A stretch of 64,000 nucleotides of DNA, from NCBI GenBank assembly GCA_041484195.1, contig JBGPHC010000023.1:1-64000 (forward strand), given 5' to 3'. Below are positions 54,555 to 62,330 of the stretch, piece by piece. The translations under genes were made by a program, and so were the position numbers. Position 1 is the stretch's first letter. Every line of letters begins with the position of its first letter. The notes beneath the pieces were generated by a model. It had not been told where the DNA came from. It worked only from the letters and a program-made list of their open reading frames with translations, and ran no database searches. The DNA comes from PSRI01 sp041484195. Lineage in GTDB: Bacteria > Bacteroidota > Bacteroidia > Chitinophagales > Chitinophagaceae.

Positions 54555-54597
54555 GTGGCGAAGAAGGAATGGGGCAAAGAGACAGGCAACTGGTGAT

Positions 54598-55248
54598 TCA
54601 TGTGAGTTTGCGTGCACGAAAACGGTTTATCCCAATCAATAGAAATCCAATCACCAACAGGGAAAGCAAAATTCCCAGGGAGTTGAAGAGCACGGTTTGG
54701 TATCCAAGTTGGTTCAGATCAATAAAATGATAGGGGTATCGGCTGGTCATGGCGCCGAGAACTAGCATATAAGGCAGATAAATCCCCGGATAAATCAACC
54801 ATTTCAGACTGTCTTTCCAGCGGAGACTGCATGCGGGAATAGAGATCAGCCAATACAGAAAATACAGGATTGGAATCAGGTCATGCAGGATCAGGTCCGC
54901 GAGTTTTTGCGAGCCCTGAGGGTTCCACCGTTCCCTTAACACCAAACTATAGACGATTCCCACCAAAATTATCGGGCAGGTGATGCCGGATATCACGGAA
55001 GGCCGCGTAAAAAAATTTCCGGCGCGGGAAGCGGGTAGCAACAGTGGTAAGCTCAGACTCAATGTTACAAGCAGACTGGTGAGAATGGTGAAATAACTGA
55101 GAAACTGGATGATCGTCTGCCAAACGGATTGTGAAGCCAGAACAGGATTTTTGAGCATCAGCCAGAGTTGGAGCACTAATGCGAACCATCCGGCGATGGC
55201 AAGTACAGCCATGTAAATTCTTCTTTCGGAAATTTTTTGCTGCGACAT
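54598..55248 (-). CDS. Pr6Pr-family membrane protein
   Basis: A 216-residue protein with six transmembrane helices (about residues 13-31, 42-66, 84-105, 121-140, 150-168, 185-207). It matches the Pr6Pr family (FAR-17a/AIG1-like): VLALQLWL in helix 1, and HDLIPILYFLYWLISIP in helix 4 with a conserved histidine. Function in bacteria is not known. It converges on the MFS gene. Confidence 0.82.
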   Translation of the reverse strand: MSQQKISERRIYMAVLAIAGWFALVLQLWLMLKNPVLASQSVWQTIIQFLSYFTILTSLLVTLSLSLPLLLPASRAGNFFTRPSVISGITCPIILVGIVYSLVLRERWNPQGSQKLADLILHDLIPILYFLYWLISIPACSLRWKDSLKWLIYPGIYLPYMLVLGAMTSRYPYHFIDLNQLGYQTVLFNSLGILLSLLVIGFLLIGINRFRARKLT

Positions 55249-55329
55249 GATTAGGATAGTCAGTACCTCGTCCGACTATTAATCAAGATAGCGAATTAAT
55301 GAATCCCGGGCTCGTCCGCCTACTGACAG

Positions 55330-55354
55330 AAAAAAGCCGCCCTTATGGAGCGGC
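55330..55354 (-). terminator. Minus-strand terminator
   Basis: Read on the minus strand, GCCGCTCC pairs with GGGCGGC around ATAA and is followed by six T. It lies about 95 bp downstream of the 28-residue gene at 55446-55532. Confidence 0.75.
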
Positions 55355-55445
55355 GAATAGTGCACGGATCAGATTGAAGTTGATTGGGAAAATATATGTG
55401 GTTGTGTACGCCAGGATTTATTTTCTGGTTTTGGCGTATAATCGT

Positions 55446-55532
55446 TTAACTGAAAGCCTTCACCACCAGGAGCAGGATCGCGACGATGACCACTGCGAGG
55501 TTTGCATAACGGAATGAATTGTCCTTTTTCAT
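55446..55532 (-). CDS. 28-residue single-helix membrane peptide
   Basis: ATG at 55532 and TAA at 55446. The product has a charged start (MKKDNSFRY), one hydrophobic helix (ANLAVVIVAILLLVVKAF) and nothing else. A terminator lies on the same strand at 55330-55354, which supports transcription. The ribosome site is weak. I do not recognise a family. Confidence 0.5.
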   Translation of the reverse strand: MKKDNSFRYANLAVVIVAILLLVVKAFS

Positions 55533-55753
55533 GGCTTTGATTTGTATTCTGTGAATCCTTACAATCATAAGACAAAACTAATTTCTCAGGGTTTAATCGG
55601 CGCGGGTAATAATACCTGAAATCAATGCATGATCTACCCTTATTTGTCGGGGGAATGATGCATTCCGGAAACATTCAATGCCTTACGCAATGAAAATACC
55701 CTGCTGGGTTCGCATAATTTAGATACATTTAACAAAGCAAACCGCATTCACAA

Positions 55754-55957
55754 ATGGCAATTACCGAAAAATTCAAGATAGGGGATATCGTGGTTCTCAA
55801 ATCCGGCGGGCCCAAAATGACCGTGGCCTCCAAATTCCTCATTCAGTTCCCCGCGGGAGAAAAGACCTTCGAGGGTTTCTACAAATGCACCTGGTTCAAC
55901 AATGGAGAAATGAAGGAAGGGAAATTCCACCAGGATGCGTTGGATGAGGGGGCTTGA
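55754..55957 (+). CDS. YodC/DUF2158-like small protein
   Basis: A 67-residue protein: FKIGDIVVLKSGGPKMTV at the start, then CTWFNNGEMKEGKFHQDAL. This is the DUF2158 (YodC-like) fold, a small beta-barrel often found near mobile or stress genes and of unknown function. A decayed copy of its last 20 codons lies at 56857-56916. A small membrane protein gene starts 25 bp downstream. Confidence 0.85.
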   Translation: MAITEKFKIGDIVVLKSGGPKMTVASKFLIQFPAGEKTFEGFYKCTWFNNGEMKEGKFHQDALDEGA

Positions 55958-55982
55958 TCATTCATACCATAAATACTAAATT

Positions 55983-56192
55983 ATGAACTTCGAGACATGG
56001 GAATTTATCGGGATCATTTGCTTTATCCTGTCAATTGTTTTCTTTTTTCTATTTGTTCATATGTTGAATATTATTGCAGGTATCAAACGTTACCAATATA
56101 TGCAGACCAGATTATTGGAAAAGCTCCTCATTAAAGAGGGAGAACCCATTGACCTGAATTCCCTACTTGAGCAAGCCAGGAAGCATTCCTGA
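55983..56192 (+). CDS. Small membrane protein
   Basis: A 69-residue protein with one long hydrophobic helix (about residues 8-34, FIGIICFILSIVFFFLFVHM) and a charged C-terminal tail (RLLEKLLIKEGEPIDLNSLLEQA). I recognise no family. It is probably co-transcribed with the DUF2158 gene, 25 bp upstream. Confidence 0.65.
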   Translation: MNFETWEFIGIICFILSIVFFFLFVHMLNIIAGIKRYQYMQTRLLEKLLIKEGEPIDLNSLLEQARKHS

Positions 56193-56206
56193 TTGTCTCT
56201 TTCTAT

Positions 56207-56236
56207 CTACTTATATAATTTTTATCATATAAGTAG
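56207..56236. repeat. Perfect 10-bp inverted repeat
   Basis: CTACTTATAT (56207-56216) and ATATAAGTAG (56227-56236) form an AT-rich hairpin 14 bp after the previous stop; it could be a weak terminator. Confidence 0.6.
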
Positions 56237-56237
56237 C

Positions 56238-56421
56238 ACAAGTAGGCCATAATAATATTCTCTACTTGCGCGAGTACATTGCAATTTCGAAGCCTGGCGC
56301 AAGTTTTGGCAAAGGTCAAAAGGATGCATTCAGGAGTAAGATGCTGCACAAAAAAGATATACATCTTTTGCTTTCGGTTTGGCACATGCGCAAGGTTTGA
56401 ATGAGAAAGTAGTCATAATTT
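56238..56421 (+). repeat. AT-rich dispersed module, diverged copy (R1)
   Basis: Parts match the fuller copies R2 (56572-56845) and R3 (60413-60715): AAGTAGGCC-TAATATTC at 56241-56262, a TTCAGGAGTAA-ATGCTG block near 56330, CATCTTTTGCT near 56362, and a nearly exact ~40-bp run at 56382-56421 shared with 60675-60714. It is directly followed by a ~110-bp unit, as R3 is. Confidence 0.7.
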
Positions 56422-56425
56422 ATAA

Positions 56426-56545
56426 GGGAAGTAACGCTGAGCCCGCTACGAACCGCAATGGCCGCAGGGAATACAGGAAATTGCGCCCCTTGCGAAATCT
56501 TCGCGAACCTGGCGATACAAACAAAAAAAACTATGGACCGCAAGA
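56426..56545 (+). repeat. Single ~110-bp dispersed repeat unit (locus 3)
   Basis: Matches the first unit at 60719 in nearly every position up to 56514, then diverges (CTATGGACCGCAAGAA instead of CTGCGGATCGCAAGAG). Confidence 0.92.
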
Positions 56546-56571
56546 ATAGACAAGTTATGAACCTGCCAAAA

Positions 56572-56845
56572 AAGAAATGCTTTCAAGAGTAACATGCTGT
56601 TGACCTTGGCCACGACTTGTGCCTATTCAAAATATGGGAGCTAATTTCTAAATCTGAACATTTCGCGTTGATACAATTAAAATAACATGCGCAAATAAAG
56701 ACGTGCATCTTTTGCTGAAAAAGTTGAAAATTGCCAAGTATAAAACGAGATTTTTCCTTGTAAATAATTTCTATCTTTAAGGGGAACGAATGGGCCAAAC
56801 TAATATTCATTTATTAAAGAAATAGCAATTTTCAGCCTGGCACAC
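56572..56845 (+). repeat. AT-rich dispersed module (R2)
   Basis: About 270 bp that align along their whole length with 60413-60680 at roughly three-quarters identity by eye, including GTTGACCTTGGCC, AAATAATTT-TATCTTTAA and the core GGCC-(A/G)ACTAATATTCAT. No open frame is shared between copies, so it is non-coding or derived from a decayed region. Confidence 0.8.
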
Positions 56846-56856
56846 TCGCCAGTGAG

Positions 56857-56916
56857 GTCAACAACGGAGAAATGAAAGAAGGGATAGTTCATCAGGATGC
56901 GTTGGATAAAGTTTGA
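56857..56916 (+). pseudogene. Decayed 3' fragment of a DUF2158 gene
   Basis: Sixty bases encode VNNGEMKEGIVHQDALDKV and a stop, matching the last ~20 codons of the gene at 55754-55957 (FNNGEMKEGKFHQDALDEG). The upstream part is replaced by the R2 module. Confidence 0.85.
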
Positions 56917-56951
56917 ATATTTAATATAATCACACTTATTTGAAAGCGTTT

Positions 56952-57437
56952 TTATTTGGCAAAAAAACGATTTCCATTTTTCTCTAACAGCATCCTTGTC
57001 TGCTGCAACAATAATAAGACTCCTCTAGCACCATCTAGTAAGGTTGAATTATCAAATATTTGCGGTCCGCCGGCAAAATTTATCGTACTGCCCCAATTCG
57101 TAGTGATATGCTCAAAATAATTCTTGCAATGTATTCGAATTGTCTTAGGAGGCCAACTAGCCACTGTAATACCAAGTGAAATTACGATAATTCTTAGTAA
57201 GACGTCATCAGGAATTGTAGTGACACCGTTCCAACTTGCTCTTGGCAAAGATCTTAATGACTTTTTCTCCATAATCGAAATTCCCGTCTGAACCTCCTCA
57301 ATTAACGAATCCATTATTGTAGCCCCTAACATACTATCATTTTTTCTTTTAATTCTTTGGTCATTCCATTTTGTTACCAAATAGGCGGACAGACCTACCA
57401 CTAGTGGAACAATGATTTGGTTCAATAATTGATTCAT
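56952..57437 (-). CDS. Membrane-anchored protein, unrecognised
   Basis: About 161 residues from the ATG at 57437 (MNQLLNQIIVPLVVG); longer forms from 57458 or a TTG at 57506 are possible. One N-terminal transmembrane helix (residues ~4-22) is followed by a soluble mixed domain with a well-formed WNGVTTIPDDVLLRIIV segment. I do not recognise it; similar short anchored proteins are common in accessory regions. It follows two other membrane-anchored genes on the same strand, 98 bp after the nearest. Confidence 0.7.
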   Translation of the reverse strand: MNQLLNQIIVPLVVGLSAYLVTKWNDQRIKRKNDSMLGATIMDSLIEEVQTGISIMEKKSLRSLPRASWNGVTTIPDDVLLRIIVISLGITVASWPPKTIRIHCKNYFEHITTNWGSTINFAGGPQIFDNSTLLDGARGVLLLLQQTRMLLEKNGNRFFAK

Positions 57438-57535
57438 AAGAGTTAATGATAAAATCATTGTAAAGCATGCATTCAAAGTAATGCTAGATTTCCCCCCGGG
57501 AAGCAATATTTGCTTAAATCCAAGTTTTTCAGTTC

Positions 57536-58171
57536 CTACTTATTAATTTGCATATTGTTTTTTTCCTGACATTTCTTCAGCTCTTCTCTTGCATTTTCCA
57601 TACTTCTTTCAGCATGGAATGCATCAGATCGCAATCGAGTGACTTCCATTTCATCTGCTTCATGGTACATCTTGTATTGTTCAATTGTAATTTCAATTCC
57701 TCTTTTAAGAGAATCAATTTTAAAGTCCTTTTGCAAACTCCCAAGCAGGCAGTCATTACCCATTTTCGAGAGTGCATATGTTTTTTCATTTGACGTCTTA
57801 TTTTTGTCATTGAGTATTTTATTTTGAGAGATTAATTGCGAGTTCAAACTGTCTCGAGTATCCACTTCATGTTTAAGAGAATCAAGTCGCGTCTTAATTA
57901 TCGCCTCTTGATTTAGCAACTCAACCTTTCTTCTAGTGAATTCAATTATTGAATCCTGTAAATCATGTTTCTGATTTTCTAACTGTACTGCTTTAGCATT
58001 AAAAAAACCTGTGCCGTATGCGACCGCTACGGTAGCAATGCCCAATACAACGGGCCAAAAGCCCAAATAAATTCGAATAAATCTTGCCACAGGATTTTTT
58101 AGATCCTTAATTTCAATTTTCAATTTTTCTGATTCTAACATTTCTTTAATCATATCTTCTTCATGATTCAT
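57536..58171 (-). CDS. Membrane-anchored coiled-coil protein, unrecognised
   Basis: A 211-residue protein. A cytoplasmic N-terminal part (~30 residues) is followed by one transmembrane helix (about 32-55, IYLGFWPVVLGIATVAVAYG). Most of the remainder (about 60-205) is heptad-patterned coiled coil rich in Lys, Glu, Asn and Gln. No enzymatic motif is present. Base composition is clearly more AT-rich than the housekeeping genes, consistent with acquired DNA. Confidence 0.75.
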   Translation of the reverse strand: MNHEEDMIKEMLESEKLKIEIKDLKNPVARFIRIYLGFWPVVLGIATVAVAYGTGFFNAKAVQLENQKHDLQDSIIEFTRRKVELLNQEAIIKTRLDSLKHEVDTRDSLNSQLISQNKILNDKNKTSNEKTYALSKMGNDCLLGSLQKDFKIDSLKRGIEITIEQYKMYHEADEMEVTRLRSDAFHAERSMENAREELKKCQEKNNMQINK

Positions 58172-58227
58172 AGATTTCAGGTTTTAGGAGTATAAGATAG
58201 GACGCAGGGTGTACAAGTAGGCTAGAC

Positions 58228-58284
58228 TAATATTCATCCATCAAAAAAAACAATTTTCGGTCTGGCACCCTTTCGCCAATGGGG
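58228..58284 (+). repeat. Core of the AT-rich module (R4)
   Basis: AGTAGGCTAGACTAATATTCAT, then TTTTCGGTCTGGCACC, matches the 3' core of R2 and R3. It lies in the 127-bp gap between two accessory genes. Confidence 0.8.
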
Positions 58285-58298
58285 GGGAAAGATAGATG

Positions 58299-59006
58299 CT
58301 AATCCTGCACAAATTTCATTCCTAACTTTGGATCATATGGGGGTACATCAAAGGACATTCTGAGAGTATCATGATATTCTAAAGTTCTACGATTTTCATC
58401 CACGCAAATCAGGACAAATGGTTGATTTTTGATTTCAATTAGTTCTGAAAGTTTGATAGGAGAAACAAATAATAGAGTTCCTCGCACAGGTATCCCTGTT
58501 GGTTCAATACCTTCTAATTTTTGCAAGTCTTTCTTATACGCATCTGGGAATTGAATATGATATCTCTTTCCGTAAATATACAAATTAAGATCTCTAGGTA
58601 CAGAATCGATCATAAGAGGTGTGAGTTTCCCATTATTTTCGAATTTCAGGCGAAATAATTTTGTTGCAACTGCAGAACCGCCCGTATTAATAAAAGAACT
58701 ACATAAGAAAACAACAGTCTCCATTTGGCCAGTTACGGGCGACATTCGTTCACCAATGCTACAAAATTCTGTTTTGTAAGTCACGTAAGCTTGCTTTTTA
58801 TTTTCCTGAAACAAGAATATGTAGATAGTGACAATTATTCCAATTATTGCAGCAATCAGTGTCCAAAAATCCAATCTTTTGTATAGCGGTTTTTTATCAC
58901 TTTTTTTTGTAATTTCATTTTTTTTAGAGAGAGCAGAATCCAATCCAGGTTCAACACTTTTATTTCGCTGCAATCTTTCAATTTTTGATCTTCTTCGTTT
59001 CGACAT
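58299..59006 (-). CDS. Single-pass membrane protein, unrecognised
   Basis: A 235-residue protein with a basic N-terminus (SKRRRSKIERLQRNK), one transmembrane helix at about 49-68 (FWTLIAAIIGIIVTIYIFLF) and an extracytoplasmic beta-rich domain. I recognise no family. It is the first gene of a three-gene minus-strand set with the two anchored proteins downstream; all three share a short cytoplasmic part plus one helix, which hints at a membrane complex. This is inference from layout only. Confidence 0.72.
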   Translation of the reverse strand: MSKRRRSKIERLQRNKSVEPGLDSALSKKNEITKKSDKKPLYKRLDFWTLIAAIIGIIVTIYIFLFQENKKQAYVTYKTEFCSIGERMSPVTGQMETVVFLCSSFINTGGSAVATKLFRLKFENNGKLTPLMIDSVPRDLNLYIYGKRYHIQFPDAYKKDLQKLEGIEPTGIPVRGTLLFVSPIKLSELIEIKNQPFVLICVDENRRTLEYHDTLRMSFDVPPYDPKLGMKFVQD

Positions 59007-59147
59007 TTTATGAAAATGGAATAAATTTACTATTTCAAATGTTACAAATTAATATTTTATTAGCACAAAATATAGTGGATTTATAAAGACTAAATACCGG
59101 ATTAGTTCAAGAGAAAGAGTTTCCAAATGGATTGCTTTTACCATTAA

Positions 59148-59567
59148 TTATTGTGGCAGTAATCCAAACGGCTTCAGTAGTGATAGAAGTAGTGCTAATT
59201 TTCCGGAAATAGCACCTATCTGTGCTGCAAATCTTGTAAGTTTATAGCTTTTATAAACTTGTTTCGCGTTTGCTAAATCAACTTTGCTTTTCTGGAAATC
59301 AAGTTGATCTTTGCTTTTCACGCTTTCTGCGTTCCGATTCATTCCGAAATGTCTCTTTTCCCGCTTCCGTTAATACTAGTACAGGACGTTTTCAAAGTAT
59401 TGCTCGATAAGTTTTGTATGCTTAAGCCTTTCTATCGCATCCTGGATTTCAAAATCGGTCGAGTCTATTGAAACAGCTCCCACAAAATCCCGATGATATA
59501 GGGATATAGGAATATTGGATCCATGATTATTAATTAAAGCCAGCATGCGATAGGTGAGATCGTCCAT
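59148..59567 (-). pseudogene. Winged-helix protein with C-terminal membrane helix, frameshifted
   Basis: Two short frames in the same phase (59376-59567 and 59148-59342) are joined by a segment in another phase that reads VLVLTEAGKETFRNESERRKREKQ between them. Put together they give a ~135-residue protein: a winged-helix domain (YRMLALINNHGSN; FEIQDAIERLKHTKLIEQYF; LTEAGKE wing), a basic helix, then a hydrophobic C-terminus (IGAISGKLALLLSLLKPFG). Two compensating indels near 59385 and 59285 explain the break. Read as intact, either half looks incomplete. It may be a decayed gene, or sequencing errors may split a real one. Confidence 0.65.
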
Positions 59568-59810
59568 TTCTCAAAATATCAACTTCGCATGTATTCAAAA
59601 GAAAGGGTGTTTTTTTCTTTTTAAATCCCGTGTACTATTTAACATAATGTAAAGTAAGATAGGGGTATTTAAAAAATTATACCGAGTAGGCGAGGAGTAT
59701 TTGAATGCCAGCAGATTGAAGAACTGATTTGTATAGCAGTAATAGTTATTTATCTTTAATAAAATAGATGACTCTAATTTTTTTTTCAAATTTGATAAAT
59801 ATTAAAAAAT

Positions 59811-60209
59811 ATGTTCTCTCACTTTTATCCCAAACTCACCAAAGCATTGAAAGAAATGTTTTCCACCAATGAACAGATTCATCAGCTAGATGAAGCAGAC
59901 CTATACACAATACAAAATGCAATGCCCCAAAAATTAACAGAACTAAAAGAAGAGATACAGAGATATGCCGCCAACAACCCTAAAACTGAGAAAGGCGAGT
60001 ATTTAAGCCTCAACTTGAGCTTTCCCAATCTCATGTTAGATTCATTACTTAATCAGTGTAAAGAAGCCCAAGAAAATCATTTATCAGATCAAAAGTTCCT
60101 TATTTGCACGGTTAGACTATGCAAAAAATATTCTAAAACCGTTATCAACCACTTGAAAGGACAACACACATCTTACAAATACTTATACATTATAAAGCCA
60201 TTGAAATAA
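59811..60209 (+). CDS. Small helical protein, unrecognised
   Basis: A 132-residue, mostly alpha-helical cytoplasmic protein without signal or membrane segments. Lys- and Leu-rich helices such as EMFSTNEQIHQLDEADLYTI are visible. I do not recognise a family. It is strongly AT-rich, alone on the plus strand within the accessory region, and followed by the R3 module. Confidence 0.65.
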   Translation: MFSHFYPKLTKALKEMFSTNEQIHQLDEADLYTIQNAMPQKLTELKEEIQRYAANNPKTEKGEYLSLNLSFPNLMLDSLLNQCKEAQENHLSDQKFLICTVRLCKKYSKTVINHLKGQHTSYKYLYIIKPLK

Positions 60210-60412
60210 AACCAGCTTTAATTAATTACTAACAATTTCAAACCTCCCCTAAAAAAGTATGAAATCTTGCACTATGGATAAATCCAATAATACACGAAAA
60301 AATTGAACTTTAATTTGAATGGCGTTTCTATTTGGTTAAGCTTAAAAAAAGAGCCGCATAGAAATGTGGCCGCTAATCGAATAAAAGCTGGGGCAAGTGT
60401 TGCCAACGTTAC
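60210..60412. other. AT-rich spacer
   Basis: No gene is seen. It separates the helical protein gene from repeat R3. Confidence 0.5.
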
Positions 60413-60715
60413 GAGAGAAATGGCTTCACGAGTAAAATGTTGTTGACCTTGGCCGCCACTTATGTCGATTCAAAATACGAGAGTTAATTTTCCACTGACC
60501 TTTTCGCATTGATGGAATTTATCTAAGCTGTGCAAGAAAGACATGCAGCGTTTACTGAAAAGCTGAAAAACGCCAAGCATGAAATGAGCTTTCTCCTTTT
60601 AAATAATTTATATCTTTAATGGCACGAGTAGGCCAGACTAATATTCATCTATTAAAATAGCAATTTTCATTCTGGCACATGCGCAAGGTTTGAATGAGAA
60701 AGTAGTCATAATTTA
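60413..60715 (+). repeat. AT-rich dispersed module (R3)
   Basis: Full-length partner of R2 (56572-56845), and its last ~40 bp are almost identical to the end of R1 (56382-56421). It runs directly into the ~110-bp array of locus 4. Confidence 0.85.
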
Positions 60716-60718
60716 TGA

Positions 60719-61072
60719 GGGAAGTAACGCTGAGCCCGCCAGGAACCGCAATGGCCGCAGGGAATACAGGAAATTGCGCCCCTTGCGAAATCTTCGCGGG
60801 CTTCGCGATACAAAAAAAATATCTACGCACCGAAGGTGAGGGAAGTAACGCAACGAACGCCAGGAACCGCAAGGAGCACAGGGAATACCGAAAATTGCGC
60901 CCCTTGCGAAATCTTCGCGGGCTTCGCGATACAAAAAATAACAACGAGGGAAGTAACGCAAGGAACGCCATGAACCGCAATGGCCGCAGTGGATACAGGA
61001 AATTGCGCCCCTTGCGAAATCTTCGCGGGCTTCGCGATACAAAAAATAACTGCGGATCGCAAGAGCCGGCAA
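60719..61072 (+). repeat. ~110-bp dispersed repeat, three units (locus 4)
   Basis: Units begin at about 60719, 60839 and 60948. The first carries the same extra linker (ATATCTACGCACCGAAG) found in unit 3 of locus 1. The last ends in the tail also seen inverted at 44398-44414. Confidence 0.94.
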
Positions 61073-61245
61073 GATGTGAATCTGCCTGGGCGCTGGTGGG
61101 GGATTACAGATGCTCCGGCAGTGATACTTTTAAATTCAAGCACTCAGGGTTAAACCTTCTTTTCGTCTATTTAACATAATGATAATTATAAGACAAATAT
61201 TCAAATTCTCATAGAGAGAGGCGACCGCATAAATCCCGACCGCCA

Positions 61246-62310
61246 TCAATTGTAAAACGGCACATGCCCATCCAAAAAACTCTGCACCGCATTGTTCCAG
61301 TCATCGAGCAAGGTGCCGCGGCTGCTGTTGAGTTCCTGCTGGGTCTTGTTGAAGACTTTGCCCGCCGAGTTTAATTCATTCACCATCTTATTGTATTTGT
61401 CCACTTCATCCTTGGTCTTTTGAGCGGAGGATTTTTTCTCAAATTCCTTCTTGATCTGCTGGAAGCTTTCATCCTTCATATAGTAATCCACCACGTCTGA
61501 TATCCGGTCGCTGGATTCTTTATTGTAGAATTGAAGCAATTTCCTGCAGGCATTGATCAGCGAACGATCATTTTCGAACGCGGAGGTCGTATCCAGGGCG
61601 GCCAATCCGTCTTTTGAGAAACCCAGGAGTGCATTCCTGTTTTGTTCGATATTGTTGATATTTCTGGTATTCACGGCATCGGTGAGATAGATATCCTGCT
61701 TATAACTCTTGAAAAATATCAGGTATAGGGTATTATAATAGCCATTCACCCTGGATGCTTCTTCCATTTTTTGGGAGAATTCGTCTTTCTGGTCAATCAC
61801 GGTCACATTGTGCTTTTTCGCGAAATCCATTGCGGTAGAGTCCTTACGGGTTCCGGCTTCATTCAATTTTTCCTCAGCCTTATCCTGCGCCATCAGGTAG
61901 GCTTCCATATTATCATAACTCTGCTCCGCGATCTCTTCCATGTTCACCAGCTTGCCATAGTCCTCGTTCAGCACCCGGTATAATATTTCAAGATATTTCA
62001 CGGAAGCCTCTTTCAGGGTCTTGTCTCCTTCAAAAACCGGCATCGCGCTCACCTTATTCCGGGTATCCCAGCATGCGTCCAGAAGCCTGGTTCTACGGGA
62101 CTCAGACTTTCTTACACTCTTGTCGTGAGCCACGGAACTCAAATAGCTGAGATATTTTTGCGCCACGTCGTTTTCCGCCTTGCTGATATAGGTCATGTAT
62201 TCCCCCGGATTCTTGAAATCCTGGGCCGTTGAAGCCGGCAGGTTTAAGAAGGTGCAACTGATAAAAAATAGAAGGAAAATGCAAATGGACGGCAAGGGTA
62301 TTTTTTTCAT
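61246..62310 (-). CDS. Exported helical protein, LIC11966-like
   Basis: A 354-residue protein with a signal peptide (MKKIPLPSICIFLLFFISC); Cys19 could be a lipobox cysteine, although the following residues are hydrophobic. The mature part is nearly all helical with several coiled-coil stretches (residues ~165-185, ~300-340) and a NMEEIAEQSYDNMEAYLMAQDKAEEKL core recalling LIC11966-type surface proteins. Function unknown. It lies 20 bp downstream of the protease gene on the same strand, so the two are likely co-transcribed. Confidence 0.75.
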   Translation of the reverse strand: MKKIPLPSICIFLLFFISCTFLNLPASTAQDFKNPGEYMTYISKAENDVAQKYLSYLSSVAHDKSVRKSESRRTRLLDACWDTRNKVSAMPVFEGDKTLKEASVKYLEILYRVLNEDYGKLVNMEEIAEQSYDNMEAYLMAQDKAEEKLNEAGTRKDSTAMDFAKKHNVTVIDQKDEFSQKMEEASRVNGYYNTLYLIFFKSYKQDIYLTDAVNTRNINNIEQNRNALLGFSKDGLAALDTTSAFENDRSLINACRKLLQFYNKESSDRISDVVDYYMKDESFQQIKKEFEKKSSAQKTKDEVDKYNKMVNELNSAGKVFNKTQQELNSSRGTLLDDWNNAVQSFLDGHVPFYN

Positions 62311-62330
62311 TCTGACAAGGTTTAGATCAA

